DNA of 64,000 nt from Trematomus loennbergii (Eukaryota > Chordata > Actinopteri > Perciformes > Nototheniidae), in NCBI GenBank assembly GCA_012861695.1, contig JAAOOA010000385.1, forward strand, positions 186,001 to 250,000, written 5' to 3'. A model generated the notes under the pieces. That model worked only from the letters and a program-made list of their open reading frames with translations, had not been told where the DNA came from and searched no databases. This document shows, piece by piece, positions 11,658-23,308 of the stretch. The translations under genes and the position numbers were made by a program. Position 1 is the first letter of the stretch, and each line of letters opens with the position of its first letter.

Positions 11658-11724
<67 letters not shown>
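11647..11724. repeat. CA microsatellite
   Basis: Nearly perfect (CA)n of about 39 units lies inside the piggyBac element. Confidence 0.95.
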
Positions 11725-11725
<1 letters not shown>

Positions 11726-11732
11726 ACTTACT

Positions 11733-12011
11733 TCAGGCACTTCTTGTGGCTGGCTGTGGGGGTCCTTCAGCGGCTGGCTGTGGGGGTCTTCCAACAGCTG
11801 GCTCTGAGTCAAGTTCATCTTCCAATTGGCTGTCAAATTCTGAGTTTACCTCCACATTATCCTCATCTTCAGAAATGTCTTCCTGTTCCACTTCACCGTG
11901 TTCTTCAAATGCATTCCACTCACTCTCATCCATTATTAGCTCCAAGGCTCTCTGAGCAGAATATCTTTTGGCCATTTTGCTGGTAGATAATTGTAGTTCT
12001 GCACTATACAC
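11733..12011 (-). pseudogene. piggyBac transposase N-terminal fragment
   Basis: This is an acidic 92-codon frame with the second Met at 11975. It contains EEHGEVEQEDISEDED and three direct repeats of a GPPQPA-type unit, then breaks into the CA microsatellite at 11647-11724. It is like the disordered acidic N-terminus of piggyBac-derived proteins. Confidence 0.55.
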
Positions 12012-12210
12012 TGTAATGTGAGGTTATGTCTCTGTTTAGTCCCTCCTCCGGCGTGCAGGTGCGAGGGGCACAGTGCGAGAAAATGTAAAATGTTTATACA
12101 TTTCTGGAAGATCTAAAATGTTTATAATGTTTTAGGATAGTTTTGTGTACACACTACACAGGGGAAAGATCAAGGGAAAACAGGATCAAACAGCTTCTCT
12201 AGCATACAAT

Positions 12211-12211
12211 T

Positions 12212-12275
<64 letters not shown>

Positions 12276-12318
12276 TGCGTGCGTGCGTGCGTGCGTGCGT
12301 GTGTTTCTGTGTGTTTTT
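12211..12318. repeat. TG and TGCG microsatellite
   Basis: (TG)n passes into (TGCG)n between 12211 and 12318, in the right arm of the piggyBac element. Confidence 0.95.
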
Positions 12319-12557
12319 CTCTGTCTGTCCTGGTATTGTATCCGGGTCAGATTGACCCGAACCTCTTATGAAGGACATAAATGCGGGTGGGCATTTTTTC
12401 ATAAGTGGAAAAAAATAAAAACAATTCCACATGTCCTTCACAATAAATAAGACCCGGCCATTGAGTTTCAGGTTGAACGAAAATATCCTTATATTTTTTT
12501 TTATTCATTGAAAATGGAAATCGGGTCAATTTGACCCGAACACCACACAAGGGTTAA

Positions 12558-14237
12558 TGTATACACATCCTGCTATAGATGAAAAAAAAGATTCATGGCT
12601 TTGCTAAAAAGAACCCTCTTTCCCCTTGATGCTGTTCTGAAACACAGCGTCTGTGTTTGACCATTGCATACTACGTTGCCAATACTACAGTGTGATGAGA
12701 CTTTTGTTCTTGCATGAATCGAGACACTGTTCTCCTACCTCATGTTGTGATAAAAAATATGTTTTTTAAGCAGAAGACACTGCATCTCTAACTGTTTATC
12801 ATCATTGATATTTAGTAAATTACATACCTGTAAATGCTTTTAGCTAATACCTCAGTTGTGTTTGTTTTTTCCTTCTGTTTTTGCCCTTCCCTGATTTCAG
12901 ATCTTGTAAATATTCCCTGTAAAGACAATGAACTTGGATCAAATTCAAGTAAAGTTCTGTAGTGTCAAACCAGAGTTGTCTTTTGCCTTTTTGATGCACA
13001 TTTCTGTCCTCCTCGTCACTTCCTTATTGACTAAAGATTCACACATTTGCACCAAATTCATATTGAAAATCATCAGCAAGCTTCTGATGTGGTTTTAACT
13101 TCAGTAGTTTTGTACATATCGTCTCTACAGCTGATAATGGAGATTTATAGTCAACAACAGTATGGACACACTGAAGCCAGTGAGTGGCACTCAAGTTATA
13201 ATAAATAAATCCCTGTCTCTTGAAATAATAATGTGTAGAATTGAAAGAGCTCAATTAAATGAATCAGTCTCTGATCAACAGAAAATGAATTTCTTACTTC
13301 AAACAAATAACATTTTCTGGTTTCAGCCTCTCAAATATTGTTTTAGTGTCATAATTATGCAATTAAATTGATATTTTGACTCCATGATCAATACATTAAT
13401 GATAATTTGACAGAGGAATCAATAATTACAACAATATTGTATATCTGAGCGGTTTTGGAAGAAGTATGCAAATAAGTAAATGTAGCAAAATCAAAGTGTA
13501 GAAATACACTTGTAGGTATTAATAATTAAAATTAGAATATACTTAGTATATATTACAGCATACTTGTGTATTATAATTAGTGATGCATTCATGTGTTCAT
13601 CACTTTAATGTTGCAGCTAGTGAAGGTGGGCCTGGTTTTGAAAATCATCTTGTGATGCAATCACACCAGACTTCCTCACACATCTCCTTCTGGCGCCCTC
13701 GCTTGGACCACACCCATCTTTAAAATCAACCTTCTAATCTCATTTTAACATCTGCAAAGTTGCATGACTGCATCTTGCACAATTGCAAAATTGGAGTGAC
13801 AAAATGTGTCAGCTGACAATATGGAGAGGTCCTCAAATCCTCCTCTATTCTAGTTTCCGATACAGTAGAAGCTTCCAGAAGCCCATTCTGCCACGAAACG
13901 CTAACGGACTAACTATGTTAAACAATGGCAGCATCCCACCCACACTGATTCAATAGACATGGACAATTCTTATTTTAACAAACAATTCATCCTTTCATTA
14001 ATCACTTTATTAGCTGTTTATAAAATGCATTCAAAACATTTAGTATTCAAAATCAATTAAAGCCAGGGGCTAAGCAAAGTCTTTAGGATTCATTAATGGA
14101 TATCTCGGAACAATACCATCTTGTTATTGTTATTATTATAGCCAAAGTAGTGGTCTGACCAAACAGGTCCACATTGAGGTCTCAAGAGTTAAGTCCACAT
14201 CTTCCAACACAAGACCTTTTTGTGTTTACCTGTGTGG
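12558..14237. other. Copy-A-only AT-rich non-coding DNA
   Basis: No exon, RNA gene or recognisable repeat is seen. The stretch is missing from copy B, where the deletion runs from the equivalent of 11284 to 14892. Confidence 0.4.
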
Positions 14238-15113
14238 TCAGGCTCTGTCCTCCGAAGCCAGGCTAAATGTAAATCTCCACTCACAGAAGCTGTCGGGGGG
14301 CACGGCCCCCCAGCCCTGCCCCAGCTGCGAGGCGGGACAGACTGCACATAAAACCACTGCTATCAGGAGGCTGTTGAGGAAGCAGAGCCAGGCGCCGCTC
14401 AGGCCCAGGTAGGCAGGGATTCCCACAAGCAGCAGGAGGAGCACGGCCAGGATCACCAGGAACAGAGCCCATGTGTTCAGAAATATATGCAGGGTCTGGA
14501 GAACAAAACTTCTTCTGGAGAGAGCTCTACTTTGGTCTGTAGTTTGATCTTTTAAAGGAGAATGTTTTAATGTCAGGCATCCAGCATGCAACGCTGCACA
14601 GCCCAAAATCAGGAGGAGAGACGTAGCAATGTGCAGGATCTGAGAGGTGTGGAAGACCCAGCACTGGTGGATCTGGATGTGAAACACTTCCTCTATGACG
14701 GGCCTGAAGTCAGACAGCAGGAAGACGTAGAGAGCAGAGAGGATCCACAGCAGGCCGCTCACAAAGAGGCTCAACCTGCTGGAGGCCTGCCACCTCCGAG
14801 TGATGGAGAAGAAATGGTCCAAACCGGCCAGGACTACGACCGGCCACTGCAGAGCGCTGTAGACTTCTCCAAGGATCTGAACCAGCAGACACACATGGTA
14901 CCGGGTCAGCTTTAAGCCCAGCAGGTGTCCCTCAGCCTGGAGGTGCAGGGCGGTGATGGAGAGGGTCAGGAGTGTGTCGGCAACAGCCAGGGACACACTG
15001 AAAACTCCCAGGAAGCTTCGGCAGATGTGTTTCCTCTGGAAGAACACCAGCGCCCAGTTGAGAAGACATTTTCCTCCCAGGCCCCGCAGGATGGAGGCGA
15101 TGGGGACGTTCAT
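14238..15113 (-). CDS. gpr160: GPR160-like orphan G protein-coupled receptor
   Basis: This is a single-exon frame of 291 codons with seven hydrophobic segments. It matches GPR160, an atypical class A orphan receptor of the plasma membrane. Shared features are GK.LLN in TM1, SLAVAD (Asp46, position 2.50) in TM2, LTRYHVC with Cys75 at the top of TM3 and a pairing Cys in the second outer loop (HQCWVF). LDH stands where most receptors have DRY (GPR160 itself is degenerate there). IPAYL..WL.FLNSLLIA lies in TM7 and a W-R-F-rich tail follows. Mammalian GPR160 is about 338 residues; the shortfall is mostly a shorter N-terminus. ATG 15113 is used because an in-frame stop lies 13 codons upstream, but an upstream coding exon is possible. 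No frame break is seen. The paralogue in copy B (51654-51873) is destroyed. Confidence 0.85.
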   Translation of the reverse strand: MNVPIASILRGLGGKCLLNWALVFFQRKHICRSFLGVFSVSLAVADTLLTLSITALHLQAEGHLLGLKLTRYHVCLLVQILGEVYSALQWPVVVLAGLDHFFSITRRWQASSRLSLFVSGLLWILSALYVFLLSDFRPVIEEVFHIQIHQCWVFHTSQILHIATSLLLILGCAALHAGCLTLKHSPLKDQTTDQSRALSRRSFVLQTLHIFLNTWALFLVILAVLLLLLVGIPAYLGLSGAWLCFLNSLLIAVVLCAVCPASQLGQGWGAVPPDSFCEWRFTFSLASEDRA

Positions 15114-15548
15114 TGTGTTTTCAACCAGAGGTGCAGCAGGTACCGAGGGTCATTATGGAGGGACACTCTGCTGCTGCAGGTGGAAACATAATTTAAATGT
15201 ATTACAAATCTTACACATTTCTTCTTCTAATTTCGAATCTTAAAGAACCAGTATATAGGATTTATTCCTTTATTTCATTGGAATTTTACCAAATGATATT
15301 GTTATAGGGCAACATTAATTATAATAACAAACATATCCAAGGCATAAGAAAAAAAGGTAAAGAAAATGATAAGCATCAATTCAAAGGATATATTTAACAG
15401 ATAACTAATATGTACATAATTGTCACATCTAACCTGTAATTTTTGTTAGGAAAGGACATGCCTGAAAGACACAATTCAACATGTTCTCCTTCTCTGAGGG
15501 TCAAGAAGAACATCCAAGAGGAAAATAAAAAGCTGATTTTAAGACCAG
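15114..15548. other. 5' flank of GPR160-like gene
   Basis: Bases 15114-15438 align to 51874-52199, and the remainder to 55456-55581. No further exon is evident; 5' untranslated exons cannot be excluded. Confidence 0.4.
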
Positions 15549-16754
15549 AGGCCTGTACTACGAAGCTGGATTTTCGCTTAGCCGGCTAAATTCAGGGAAA
15601 TCTCGGGCTTTCCGGTCCTACGACGCTGGTTCTCTTTTTAGCAGGCTAGATTTCCATGGTAACTTATGCTGAGCGGCAAACCTGGGGGCTATACTACGAA
15701 TCAAGATTTTCGTTTAGCAAGCTAACTTCAGGGGTTTCCGGTCCTACGAAGCTGGTTCACTTTTTAGCGGGCTAGATAACTTATTCTGAACGGCTATCCT
15801 CCGGAGCAGGATAGGTTCCAGGATAAAAGCACTGCCTGCTGACCAATCAGAGCTCAGTGTGCGGAGTTTAAAGCGATCAATTCATATGACAGGAGGAGAA
15901 AGGAAATACAGTTTAAACTGCCGTTGCAGGAAAGACGACCGGCCAAAATCAACTGACTGTGTGAACGTGAAAATGAATAGAATATCCCCTCCCATCTTCA
16001 GAGCAATCTGACTATTATAACATTAGCGTTAAGAAAGCTTACTTAAATATCTGCCACAACATAAGTAACCGGATCAAAGTAACATTAAGTACAGTCCGCG
16101 GCACTGTGAGTGCAGACGTTGATGTGTCCCATTATCATTCATATCATATCACATCATAACGTATCATATATTTCCTTATCTGAGTCAGCTTCTTGAGCCG
16201 TATCTGGCCGTGCAACACTCACAGTGTCACATAGCCTACTGTATGCAGAAGTATTATTTTAAGCAACACATTAAATTGACGAAACACTCGAGTCAAATTC
16301 TCCTAATTAAAGTCAGATCCACTCGTGTCTTGGACGGGGCAGTGATTTCATAAACCTGTTAATGTACGCATTCAAACACTTTTTCTTTTACCAGCTGTAT
16401 TCACCTTGCAGGTGCAGCTATGTGGCTTTTATCCTGGGTAAAGTGTTTAAGTCATGGATGTTTAAAGTTTAACTTCCTCATATTTGACTAATATTAAAGT
16501 TCACTTTTCATTCAGGAAGTATGACGCTGCGCTGTCAGTACGCTTCTCCGTGTTTGAGATTGGTCGAATGCTCCAAATACCACCCCTTTCATGTGAACGC
16601 GCACCTAACTAGATAGGACACGGCGGCTTGAGCGATCCACTTGATATCCAGCGTCGTAGTACAGTTTAGCGCCAGCGCGTATGTTTTGGATTACGCCAAC
16701 CGGCTAACTCCAACATATCCAGGTTAAATTGAACCAGCTTCGTAGTACAGGCCT
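15549..16754. mobile_element. Harbinger-like DNA transposon, non-autonomous
   Basis: Terminal inverted repeats AGGCCTGTACTACGAAGC...GCTTCGTAGTACAGGCCT are flanked by a CAG duplication (15546-15548 and 16755-16757). Copy B has the empty site with a single CAG at 55579-55581. A 3-bp CWG target duplication is known for the PIF/Harbinger superfamily. The left arm is partly duplicated internally (15549-15670 and 15690-15780). No transposase frame is present. Confidence 0.85.
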
Positions 16755-16757
16755 CAG

Positions 16758-17480
16758 TACAGGACATTCACTAATAAACTACACTTTTATTGTGAAAACA
16801 AAGATCTGCACACCGAATATTTTTGTAGTCTATCAGGACCATCATTTGTAGATAGACAATCAAATATACAGTCTATGCTGTCAACATATAACGGTTATTT
16901 AAATCTGAGAGCCGTTAGTTTGCTCACTTCTGACGGTCAGTCAATGTTATTTACGGTTGTTGTTAAAAAGACTCTTATCCCTCTCTAAAACTAAGTACAA
17001 GGTCAAATAGTTTTTCAAAAATTGGAAAAAAAACACGTTTGTATTTTTATTTTACTTACATTGTGTACACATCATGTTAATCCTAAAATGTAGTGCGTAG
17101 ATATTTGCTTAATATAGCAACGACTCCATGCGAAATTGGCAGAAAGTGCTTCATACATGTCTCTCAAATATATAAATCTTCTCTCTGTTTTATTGTTATT
17201 ATTCTGAAGATTTTTCGATTTTGGACTAGCAAAAAAAGATCACCTTGGAATGTTAATTGAAAAAATAATAATCTGCAATCAATTAAATGCTGAAATTAAT
17301 AATTGGTTCTGGCCCTTGTTAGTTTACGCCGCTGTTTTGATTTATTTTAGTCGATAGTTCAAGTTATGTTTGACTACTTTCCATAAACCGTATAAGCAGA
17401 TCAATAGACAGTTGGCTGGAGCACTGCAACTAACACGTGGCTTGGCTTCTTAAACTAAAATGAAAACTGATTTTGAATCT
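16758..17480. other. Shared AT-rich intergenic DNA
   Basis: It aligns to 55582-55702 plus 56530-57102. Copy B has a hAT element at the site equivalent to 16871-16878. No gene is seen. Confidence 0.45.
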
Positions 17481-18460
17481 AAGGCCCCATTTACACGGGA
17501 ACACAAACGAAAACGATACACAAACTAACCAAATTTGAATGTGTGTGTGTATAAGGGGACGCCGTTTGCCGACAGGCAAGGCAGGCAAGTGCTTGGACCA
17601 GAAGGGGGCCCCCAAAGAAGGTAGATTAAGAAGGTCCACAGCAACGACAACATGAAACACCCTTTAATTTACTGCAACGACATGTCGGGAAACCCCCTCA
17701 AGGGGGCCCCATGCATAGCACGCCGAAACTGCTTCTTAGGCCCAATCCCAAACCACGCCCTACACCCTACCCCTACACACTCCCCTCCATGACGGAGTGA
17801 ACTCCGTGGAGTGACACTTGCAGCTCAATGAGGCTCCTCCTGTCAGATGGAGGGAGTAAATACAGCGGCAAGCTTTGGGACAAACTCCCCTCTCTCCAGC
17901 AGAAACAGGAAATGCCGTAACTGTATGTAACAACGGTTTCAAATCAGCATCTCTTTGACAAAACATTTAAATTAATAACTCAAATAAAACTCCAAACATC
18001 TTTAATTGGGTTACTTTTTTGTAAAGCTCTTTTAGTTTTAAACCTCATTTGTATAAGCTTCTTAGTTTTTGCAACAGTATGTAAATATACACAACTTTAT
18101 AATAAAATGCACACATTTACCTTTTTCTAGACTAAACACAGGTATGATCCTAAGTAAAAAAATATATGAGGTTATCATGAGGTTGTTAACATCGCAATTT
18201 ATCAGTGGATGTTTGCTGGAACTGTTTGTAAACAGCGTGTTTCCTTACGGACACACACAGCGTGCTGACCGGTCTCCAGTCAGCACCGATGCAGACTCGC
18301 TGTCTGATGGCTTGATAACCCACTCCCCCTCCACAACGGTGTAGGGCGTGGTTTGGGATTGGGCCTGAATTTCAGTTTCGTTGCTCCGCTCCGTGGGGGG
18401 CTATACGAAAGAGAAAAGTGGGCGATACAACCCGTTTCGTTCCTGTGTAAACAGCACCTT
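17481..18460. mobile_element. Outer DNA transposon with AAGG..TTTACAC ends
   Basis: The ends are inverted: AAGGCCCCATTTACACGGG at the left and, on the other strand, AAGGTGCTGTTTACACAGG at the right. The interior contains a second element. It is shared with 57103-58061, so it predates the duplication. The superfamily is not certain and no clear target duplication is seen. Confidence 0.55.
17738..18366. mobile_element. Inner nested DNA transposon with AGGCCCAATCCCAAACC ends
   Basis: Inverted ends AGGCCCAATCCCAAACCACG...GGTTTGGGATTGGGCCT lie inside the element at 17481-18460. No transposase is present. The copy-B counterpart is 57338-57967. Confidence 0.6.
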
Positions 18461-19324
18461 AAACATGAGCTGAGACCGTTTCACTTTGGGCAATATAAAA
18501 CCTTAGCAACACATCATCTTTCAATTTAAATAACACTAAACTCAAACTGTAATTACTTCTTCATTAAAAAAAGAGATAAAAACAGCACAACTTTGATCTA
18601 CCAAAGCGGCAAGGAAGATTGTAGTGATGACAAAAAAGATAATCAACCTTTCTAAGACATCTGCAGCAACATGAAAAAAATGAAAATAGATTAAACAAAG
18701 TAAACTGATGCTCTGAAGAAATCATAGGCACACAAAGTAGTGTTTCAGCACAACGGTGTACAGTACTTGACGAAACTCCTCTTGGACCACAGTGATGCCA
18801 CGTTTTTAAACTCTTAAAGAGTCAAACTGTTTACTGTTTTAATCAGGACACAATTACTGTAATTAGATCATGTTAAAACATTGAATTAGACGTGTTTTTA
18901 TCCTACCTTGTTGAAGATGAAGATGACAGTCTCTGTCCGGTTGCCCTGCCTGAATACACAATGTACAGTTTATAGTGTGTGTCCTGTTTTGCTCTAACAA
19001 CTCATCACCAAGTCTTCTTTCTGTAAAAAACACACCTTTTGCATGATGTGAAAATATTAACTTCCTCTCTTATCTCTGTTTTGAGATCTTTTGATAAAGA
19101 CCTTTTTTTAATTCAAACGTTTGTCAAGAAAGCAGATTTGAATGTGAAATTCAATAACAGGATGATTAACAAGGCACTTTGCATTTCAGTTGGTGTATGT
19201 TGCACCAGATGAAGCAAAAGATGGAAAATAAACCATTACAATTGTGTCAATACATTACATAAAACCAATAAAAGGTGCAGTTTGCACTGTTTATTACTCA
19301 CATTAGTTTATGTGTTGCTTTACT
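18461..19324. other. Receptor 5' module, degraded (first copy)
   Basis: From about 18764 this block resembles 35306-35912 in the same copy and 58364-58939 in copy B. It contains a relic of a receptor signal-peptide exon at 18907-18930 (minus). The rest is probably former upstream sequence of a receptor gene. Confidence 0.45.
18907..18930 (-). pseudogene. Relic signal-peptide exon of a SLAM-like receptor
   Basis: On the minus strand GAGACTGTCATCTTCATCTTC is followed by AACAAG and a GTAGG donor. Compared with the intact exon at 35448-35495 the start ATG has become ATC and the hydrophobic core is deleted. Copy B has the same relic at 58506-58530, so the loss came before the duplication. Confidence 0.55.
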
Positions 19325-19328
19325 TTAA

Positions 19329-19810
19329 AGGGGACCTATCATGCAAAATGCACTTTTGTACGTCTTTTATACATGAATATGTGTCCCCGGTGTTCCAGGG
19401 AACTCACCAAGTGTCAGAAAACACAACCCTCTCTATTTTCCTCCATACCCAAATCTCTAAAAAAGGGGCTGCAACGGATTTGATAAAAACTGATCTAGAT
19501 TTGAACACTGTCCTGACGTCAGGACAGTGGCGCTATTGGGCCAACTCCACCAATCAGGAGGAGACAGCCACGGCCATTGCCGTTCGAAAGCGCTGGAGAC
19601 GATGTAGTACATATGCCAGGCCTGTAGGTGGTGCTGTTCTCACTGAATCTGCCCTTGCAAATCCAGAGCCAAAAAATGTCAAATTGAGCAAAATGAGGCA
19701 TGGCTAAAATGCATGATCTGTTTGGTATTTTGAAAAAAAAAAAGTATAAATATGCCTTATATAGGTATGGTCCTATCTATATTATTCAAATATAGCATGA
19801 TAGGTCCACT
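19329..19810 (+). mobile_element. TTAA-flanked miniature DNA transposon (family 1), full
   Basis: It is 482 bp with ends AGGGGACCTATCATGC and GCATGATAGGTCCACT, flanked by TTAA at 19325-19328 and 19811-19814. The same locus without the element is at 58940-58943 (copy B), and a paralogous empty site is at 35914-35917. TTAA targeting and clean empty sites point to piggyBac-type transposition, although the tips do not start CCC. Confidence 0.88.
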
Positions 19811-19814
19811 TTAA

Positions 19815-21727
19815 CTCTTCTAGCTGGTGAACTGCACAAACAACAATAACCACTTCCTTTCTCAGAGCTCTGTGTCTCACACCTTTTGCATTTTCCCATG
19901 ACTGCATACCAAACTAACGATACCTGCGGTAACATGTCAACGATATCTTCACACAGCACACATTCTGCACTGGCAAAACAAATAACTAACCATAAAAGAA
20001 GGAAGGCCAGTCTTATGTTCCTTATACAGGCCAGGGCTTGTTGTTGTTGTTTTCTCATAAAATGACTTTTCATGTCACTTTTCAGTGACATTCTTTACGA
20101 CACATTTAACTGTGACTTATTTTAGGATTTTATACCATTGAACTTTTTATGGCCCACAACACCAGGACATTTTATGGCAGATGATAATAACAGGACTTGA
20201 CACACTTTACAATGACATATTATGGCAGACTATACTTTTACCTGTTTTAATTAGATTGTAATGTCCTACTGTCCTATAAAACATTGTAGGACTTTTGTCA
20301 TATTTGGCTTGACTTTTCATACTGTACTATGACATTTTTATTGGATACTAAACTTTTACTTTTGTAATGACATTTTTGCCATGCTATAAAACTTGAATGA
20401 CCAAAAAAAAAACTACTTGAACAAATTGCAAGAATCTTTTATAACATATACAGTACAGTACAAGGACTCTTATGACCTTTTGTGACATTTCTTTGTGATT
20501 TACTTTACTGTGATTCCTTACATATTTTTTCTTTATAGCCTATCATACTGTGACACTTTTATATGGCCAAACATACTTTTAAATGACATACTATTTGGTG
20601 ATGCAATGGCCTATTATGATGAGATGTTTTTTGTTGTTGTTATGCTTGACTTTTTTACGACTTATTATGGCATTCTATACTATTCTATTCTATAAGGACA
20701 TGTTGTAGATATGCTATAGTTTGACTCTTTAAATGCATTTTTACGAGATGCTATTTATTGAAAAAAGCATATTCTGTAAAAGGAGCAGATTTTTATAAAA
20801 TGATCTCTTAGCACAGGACACATTTTTGAGGAACAATATATTTTTCTTTTCTTTTCTTCTAAGGTTACATTTTACACTTGTTTTTCATAAAATTAAACAA
20901 GTCTGGAGGCGGGACACCAGGATTATGGAAATTGATTTGAAAATGTTTTTTTTGTGTAAATAATTTGCACAAAACTCGGCAATATGTCTTACCTTTGTCG
21001 TTGTCTGATCAAAAGTTGTCTTCAATGGCATTAAAACGATAAAAACGTTGCTGAAGGTTAATCCATAGGTTAATCCAATGTGTCTGTGTCACTTTTAAAT
21101 GATTTCTGATAATCCATTAGCAATAAACCTAGTTTTACATTTTCAGATTTCAGAGCGTAAGATAGGTTTCGCTTTAGGCAAACTGCGTGCGCATAGCCCC
21201 CACTTCTCAATGGAAACGTTGGTGTGTATGTGGAAATTCCCCTTCGATTATATTGGCTCTAACGGTTCAAAAGAGAAACGGCAAAAACGCCCATTTCCAC
21301 CCAAATGACCCCAGAGGTGGAGTTTTTTTTTCTAAACCTCTCTAAAAAGGTAAAATGTCACTTGTTTTGCATCAATCTTGATACAGGGTCCTTATTATAT
21401 GTTGTACTTTGGATTCCTAAAGCTTTTATTCTACTAACCCATCATCCAAGGGTGGTTTTCACTATAAGTAAAAAATAATGTTTGGACGGACACTATAATT
21501 TGCATTTCTTTACTATGTTCAATCTGAATTTTCTTTAAAATAAAAAACATCTATATTGATTCTGACTTTTCTAGATCCAACTCACAGGTTTATCATTACT
21601 TTGAGAAAAAATATTGTAAATGTTCCCCTTTTAGAAGTGTAGTTATGGTCCTTTGTTCTGGAAATGTCTTTTTGAGCCTGAGACCTGAAAAACAGGCTTG
21701 GGGCTTAACAGGTTTTAACAAACATAC
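19815..21727. repeat. AT-rich, degenerate TATGACATTTTAT-type repeats
   Basis: Between about 20090 and 20720 the words TATGACATTTT, CTATACTTTTA and GACTTTT recur irregularly, suggesting an old decayed tandem array. It is shared with 59760-60330 up to about 20740. From there to 21727 the sequence is found only in copy A and shows no gene. Confidence 0.45.
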
Positions 21728-22513
21728 CTTGAACTGTGAACTTGTATTTAGCTGCTTCTGTTTCGTCTCCTGAAAGCTTCATTACTTCAGCAGTATAAAA
21801 TCCACTGTCTGCCTCTTGGAGATTCTTAATTTCACAGATAGATTGTTCTACATGTTAACATTAAGTTCAGTATGCTGGTTTTATGTAAGTTTCACTGACA
21901 TTTTTTTTCTTTAAACTTTTTCTGTTTTAAATGTTTTATTCAAAAATAATTGTCTTCTAATGCAAAGCACTGACAACCAGGCTTTGTTTTCTGCATTTTG
22001 CCCCTGAATAACCGACTGTTGTTATGGATAAACGATGAATTGTTATACGCAGTAAGAAGCGATCAGTTTTTTGGCTGCAAATACATTCACTTGAGAAAAC
22101 TCCACATGTCACTTTTTGATCTTACAATCTTGCAATAAAACTATTATAACTGTTAAACAGAGTATTGTTTAACATTTTATATTTCCATGACGAAGCAGGA
22201 CATATTTCCTGTAATAAAATTACTTTACTCTGAGTTACCTTTCTCTGGAATTCTTAGACATCACTTCCTCTTCTTTCGTTTGTGAGCACTTCATTTCATG
22301 GTTATACAAACAAAGGAAGGTTATCCACCCCTGACATGTTTTAAGATGAAACATCTCAAATAACTTGTTCTGAGTACATTTTTCAAACTGAAGAAGCCTG
22401 CTCACATACTTCAGCTAAATCTGATAAATGTTAAAACTTTGAATTAGACTTGTTTGTATCCTACCTTGTGCCTCAGTGCAGACCAGCAGCCCCAGAATCA
22501 CGAAGATGAACAT
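21728..22513 (-). pseudogene. Truncated SLAM/CD2-like receptor gene (exon 1 and part of V exon)
   Basis: Exon 1 (22513-22465) encodes a signal peptide (MFIFVILGLLVCTEAQ) and ends at a GTAGG donor in phase 1. The only other recognisable part is the 3' half of a V-type Ig exon (about 21850-21728): CEIKNLQEADSGFYTAEV-like text, then a GTATG donor. The first half of the V exon, the C2 exon and the transmembrane exon are missing. It lies head to head with the intact gene at 23309. Confidence 0.65.
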
Positions 22514-23308
22514 GAGAGTCTCTGAATATTCCATACAATAATGTGTGCTTCCTGTTTGGCTCCACCAAGTATTTTCACAGTTGGGTTTTTTCCTTTTAAA
22601 ACCACACAACCTTTTGCATGATGTGAAGACCTTCACTTATATTTGCACCTTACCAACAAACAAACAACAAAACTGTGCTCCATTTAGCAAATAAGCAAAA
22701 GGTGTTATGTTATCGAATATCTAAATGTACATATAAAATGCTGTTAAAACACAATTCTGCATTTTTCTTTCACGCATATCACATCTGATCACAACTTTGC
22801 TTCCTATGCTTGGCACTTACAAGTTAACCATAGTGACTTGCTGAGCCAAGCAGTTGGTACTTCTGCATTTTCTTACTCAATACATACTGAGAGCAAAATA
22901 CTTTCACAATAATGCTGCAATTGGGATGCATGTTTCTGCAAACTGTGTGATAGTTGTGTGAAAAGTAAAACACAGAAACGTACAGATAACTGTTTTAAGA
23001 GAACCAGAAATCTTCAGTTTTAGTCCAGAACAACAACAACAACAACAAGAAAAACTAACAACACACATTATTTGAAAGTCCTTTCTCATTCAAGACGAGA
23101 ATTATATCAGGACAACCGCCAGAGGTGAGTGTTGTGAGAATGTGATTGTGATTTTGTACGTCAGTTTTCTCTTTTCCCTGTGAATGTTGTCTTATTCGTA
23201 CTTCCTATTCATCTAGAGTGTTGTGTAAGGACAGAGAGCCATTGAATAAAAAGCAAGGGTCAAGCCAACTTGGTTCAGAATCACTTCCCCACTTCCCCAT
23301 CTTGCAGA
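22514..23308. promoter_or_regulatory. Divergent intergenic region between two receptor genes
   Basis: This is about 0.8 kb between opposite-facing receptor first exons. CACTTCCCCACTTCCCC (ETS-like GGAA on the other strand) lies just before ATG 23309, and TTGAATAAAAAG at about 23242 is a weak TATA-like candidate. Promoter function is inferred from position. Confidence 0.3.

Larger units (their letters stand above)
10859..12553 (-). mobile_element. Internally deleted piggyBac transposon
   Basis: Both ends read inward as CCCTTGTGT, with GTTC and GGGTCAA.TTGACCC palindromes just inside. The right end is followed by TTAA (12554-12557); the left target has decayed to TTTT. On the minus strand a fragment starting at 12011 (internal Met at 11975, MAKRYSAQRALELIMDE) resembles piggyBac transposase N-termini with an acidic stretch. 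A second fragment (about 11578-11443, after a TTCTAG acceptor) encodes CEVCG...CSNCNKYIC, the C-terminal cysteine-rich domain. The DDD catalytic core is missing and replaced by a CA microsatellite. Copy B keeps only the left 430 bp. Confidence 0.8.

Noticed and set aside
11640..12320. CRISPR-like or satellite array
   Set aside because: Simple CA/TG/TGCG microsatellites with no spacer structure; the genome is vertebrate.
14586..15243. Three plus-strand frames across the receptor gene
   Set aside because: They are antisense to GPR160; the minus strand gives a seven-helix protein matching a known family.
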